A program made the translations under genes and the position numbers. From a bacterium ADurb.Bin236 (lineage in GTDB: Bacteria > UBP15 > UBA6099), in assembly GCA_002069885.1 (NCBI GenBank), contig MWCD01000040.1, forward strand, positions 1 through 34,205: 34,205 nt of DNA, read 5' to 3'. How positions within the stretch are numbered: the first letter of the stretch is position 1; each line of letters begins with the position of its first letter. This document shows, one piece after another, positions 33,079 through 34,205 of this stretch. Below the pieces are notes generated by a model. It was not told the DNA's origin. It did no database searches and worked only from the letters and a program-made list of their open reading frames with translations.

Positions 33079-34094
33079 AACCCAAAAACCAACCGATACT
33101 GTTGAAACTGATTCAGTCATTTTTTCATGACAGGCTGGCAAATCAGTTGCGCGCCAGCGAAAACACGGTGGTCAGCTACCGGGACACTCTCAGGATGTTC
33201 CTTCTCTTTGCATCTGATCGGACGGGGAAAGCCCCCGTTGCGCTCGATGTTGATGATTTGGCCGTGGAATGCATTCTCGCGTTTTTGAACCATCTGGAGA
33301 ATGACAGAGGGAACAATGCGAGGACGCGCAACCAGCGCCTCGCCGCGATCAAGGCGTTTTTCCACTATGTCGCTTTTTCAAGCCCGGAGCATGTGGCGAT
33401 GTGCCGGAGGGTGATCGAGATACCGGCGAAACGATACTGCAGGCCGATGTTCGAGCATCTTACAAAAGAGGAAGTGTCGGCGTTGCAGGCATCGCCGGAC
33501 CGCTCCACATGGACCGGCAGGCGTGATCACGCGCTGCTCATGTTCATGTACAACACAGGCGCCCGCGTTTCCGAGACAACCAGCGCAACCGCGGATCAAC
33601 TACATCTTTCCCGGCCATATCAGGCCGTGTTGCATGGAAAAGGCGGAAAAACCCGCATTGTTCCCCTATGGCGGGAAACCGCCGAAGTCCTTCTGCAATG
33701 GCGCGATGAGCCGTGTCCCCACCAGCGGACGCGCCACGGTTTTTTCATAAACGCCCAAGGGGAAAAACTCACGCGAGGCGGTGTGACGCACATCCTGCGT
33801 ATGAACGTGGAAAAAGCTTCGGAAATTTGCCCATCACTACTGGGGAAACGCGTTTCGCCTCACACTTTGCGGCACACAACGGCGATGCACCTGCTGATGT
33901 CGGGCGCGGACATCGAGTCCATTCGGAGCTGGCTTGGTCACGTCAGTCTGGACACAACCCACCAATACGCGGAAGCGGATTTGGAAATGAAGAGAAAAAC
34001 TTTGGAGAAAGGAGGAATCACCGCCCCGGAGCCTGCCGGTTTTGCCTACTGGCAACCCACCGATGACATAATGGCGTTTCTCGACACGCTCTAA
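33075..34094 (+). CDS. RIT tyrosine recombinase C
   Basis: This 339-residue tyrosine recombinase carries R164 (TGARVSE), PHTLRH (H263, R266, H267), LGHVS (H289) and the nucleophile Y298. A SAM-like core-binding domain (TVVSYRDTLRMFLLFASD) lies at the N-terminus. Its start overlaps the B stop by four bases (ATGA), so translation is probably coupled. A short noncoding stretch with the internal repeat follows, then the right terminal repeat. Confidence 0.92.
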   Translation: MKPKNQPILLKLIQSFFHDRLANQLRASENTVVSYRDTLRMFLLFASDRTGKAPVALDVDDLAVECILAFLNHLENDRGNNARTRNQRLAAIKAFFHYVAFSSPEHVAMCRRVIEIPAKRYCRPMFEHLTKEEVSALQASPDRSTWTGRRDHALLMFMYNTGARVSETTSATADQLHLSRPYQAVLHGKGGKTRIVPLWRETAEVLLQWRDEPCPHQRTRHGFFINAQGEKLTRGGVTHILRMNVEKASEICPSLLGKRVSPHTLRHTTAMHLLMSGADIESIRSWLGHVSLDTTHQYAEADLEMKRKTLEKGGITAPEPAGFAYWQPTDDIMAFLDTL

Positions 34095-34105
34095 AGCGGG
34101 GAAAA

Positions 34106-34115
34106 TTATGCACAG
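34106..34115 (+). other. Internal copy of the RIT core site, right side
   Basis: TTATGCACAG is an exact copy of the outer core of the left terminal repeat. It lies in the 75-base gap between recombinase C and the right repeat. Together with 30751 it gives each end an outer and an inner site in opposite orientation. Confidence 0.6.
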
Positions 34116-34169
34116 TAATTATCGTGAACATGCTGTGAGGGCGCCACCGAACGCCGCCGCAAATAAAAT

Positions 34170-34202
34170 GCGGCTGCGCATAATTCGTTGCTGTGCATAA
34201 TA
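34170..34202 (-). repeat. RIT right inverted terminal repeat
   Basis: The right 33-bp repeat is a perfect reverse complement of 30604-30636, with cores CTGCGCATAA (34174-34183) and CTGTGCATAA (34191-34200). The next three bases end the window. Confidence 0.92.
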
Positions 34203-34205
34203 TCG

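Larger units (their letters stand above)
30604..34202 (+). mobile_element. RIT (recombinase in trio) element, complete
   Basis: A 3.6-kb element has perfect 33-bp inverted terminal repeats and three adjacent tyrosine recombinase genes in the same direction. The third overlaps the second, as in known RIT elements. Internal copies of the TTATGCACAG core lie inside both ends. The left end abuts an amidoligase remnant. Only three bases follow the right repeat before the window ends, so a target duplication cannot be judged. All three recombinases keep their catalytic residues, so the element may still be active. Confidence 0.88.

Noticed and set aside
30574-34205. A target-site duplication flanking the RIT element (shared TATCG)
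   Set aside because: TATCG occurs about 20 bases from the left end, not at it, and only three bases of the right flank are visible.
1-34205. CRISPR array, or CBASS-type cyclase
   Set aside because: No regularly spaced repeats and no CD-NTase or Cas signature gene were found, despite the HD, DHH-like and CorA-like proteins.

Overview
The window looks like a bacterial accessory region: an exported surface-type protein, then a defence-island-like block, then a phage-type peptide or metabolite modification operon broken by a mobile element. Strong Shine-Dalgarno sites, a sigma-54 activator, sigma-70-like promoters, a lipoprotein and a Sec signal peptide point to a bacterium, probably Gram-negative (Desulfobacterota-like or a candidate phylum such as Omnitrophica). 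There is no rRNA, tRNA or housekeeping gene, so this placement is weak.

Layout. (1) Positions 1-4053, minus strand: a very large exported modular protein whose C-terminus lies beyond the left edge. (2) 4054-4694: an AT-rich divergent intergenic region with inverted repeats and a minus-strand terminator-like hairpin. (3) 4695-13051, plus strand: a three-gene unit of a SWIM zinc-finger protein, a 1899-residue sacsin-like GHKL ATPase ending in a DUF3883 nuclease-like domain, and a TM0106-type RecB/RNase H-fold nuclease. (4) 13118-15755: a small multi-CxxC protein, an XRE regulator behind a near-consensus sigma-54 promoter, and four small exported or membrane proteins. (5) 15835-19944: a sigma-54 activator with a possible DHH-like sensor domain, a Mrr-like endonuclease, an HD hydrolase and a PGN_0703-like nuclease, tightly packed. 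(6) 20024-27442: three closely spaced genes behind their own promoter: a 1122-residue protein with a HEPN-like motif and two Ig-like domains, a CorA-like two-helix membrane protein, and a zinc-ribbon protein with repeated PH/GRAM-like domains. I recognise none of blocks 3, 5 and 6 as a named system. (7) 27491-30593, minus strand: SprT-like protease, gamma-glutamylcyclotransferase, stand-alone class II glutamine amidotransferase, four small proteins, and the C-terminal stump of an amidoligase. (8) 30604-34202: a complete RIT (recombinase in trio) element with perfect 33-bp inverted terminal repeats.

How it may fit together. The middle 23 kb combines nucleases, a large GHKL ATPase, a possible ligand-sensing transcription activator and a membrane effector, as expected of stacked anti-mobile-element systems. 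The sigma-54 promoter at 13506 and the sigma-54 activator at 15835 suggest inducible control inside the block. The amidotransferase, cyclotransferase and amidoligase set matches predicted phage and plasmid amidoligase pathways; the amidoligase appears to have been cut by the RIT insertion. All functions are inferred from motifs in the sequence.
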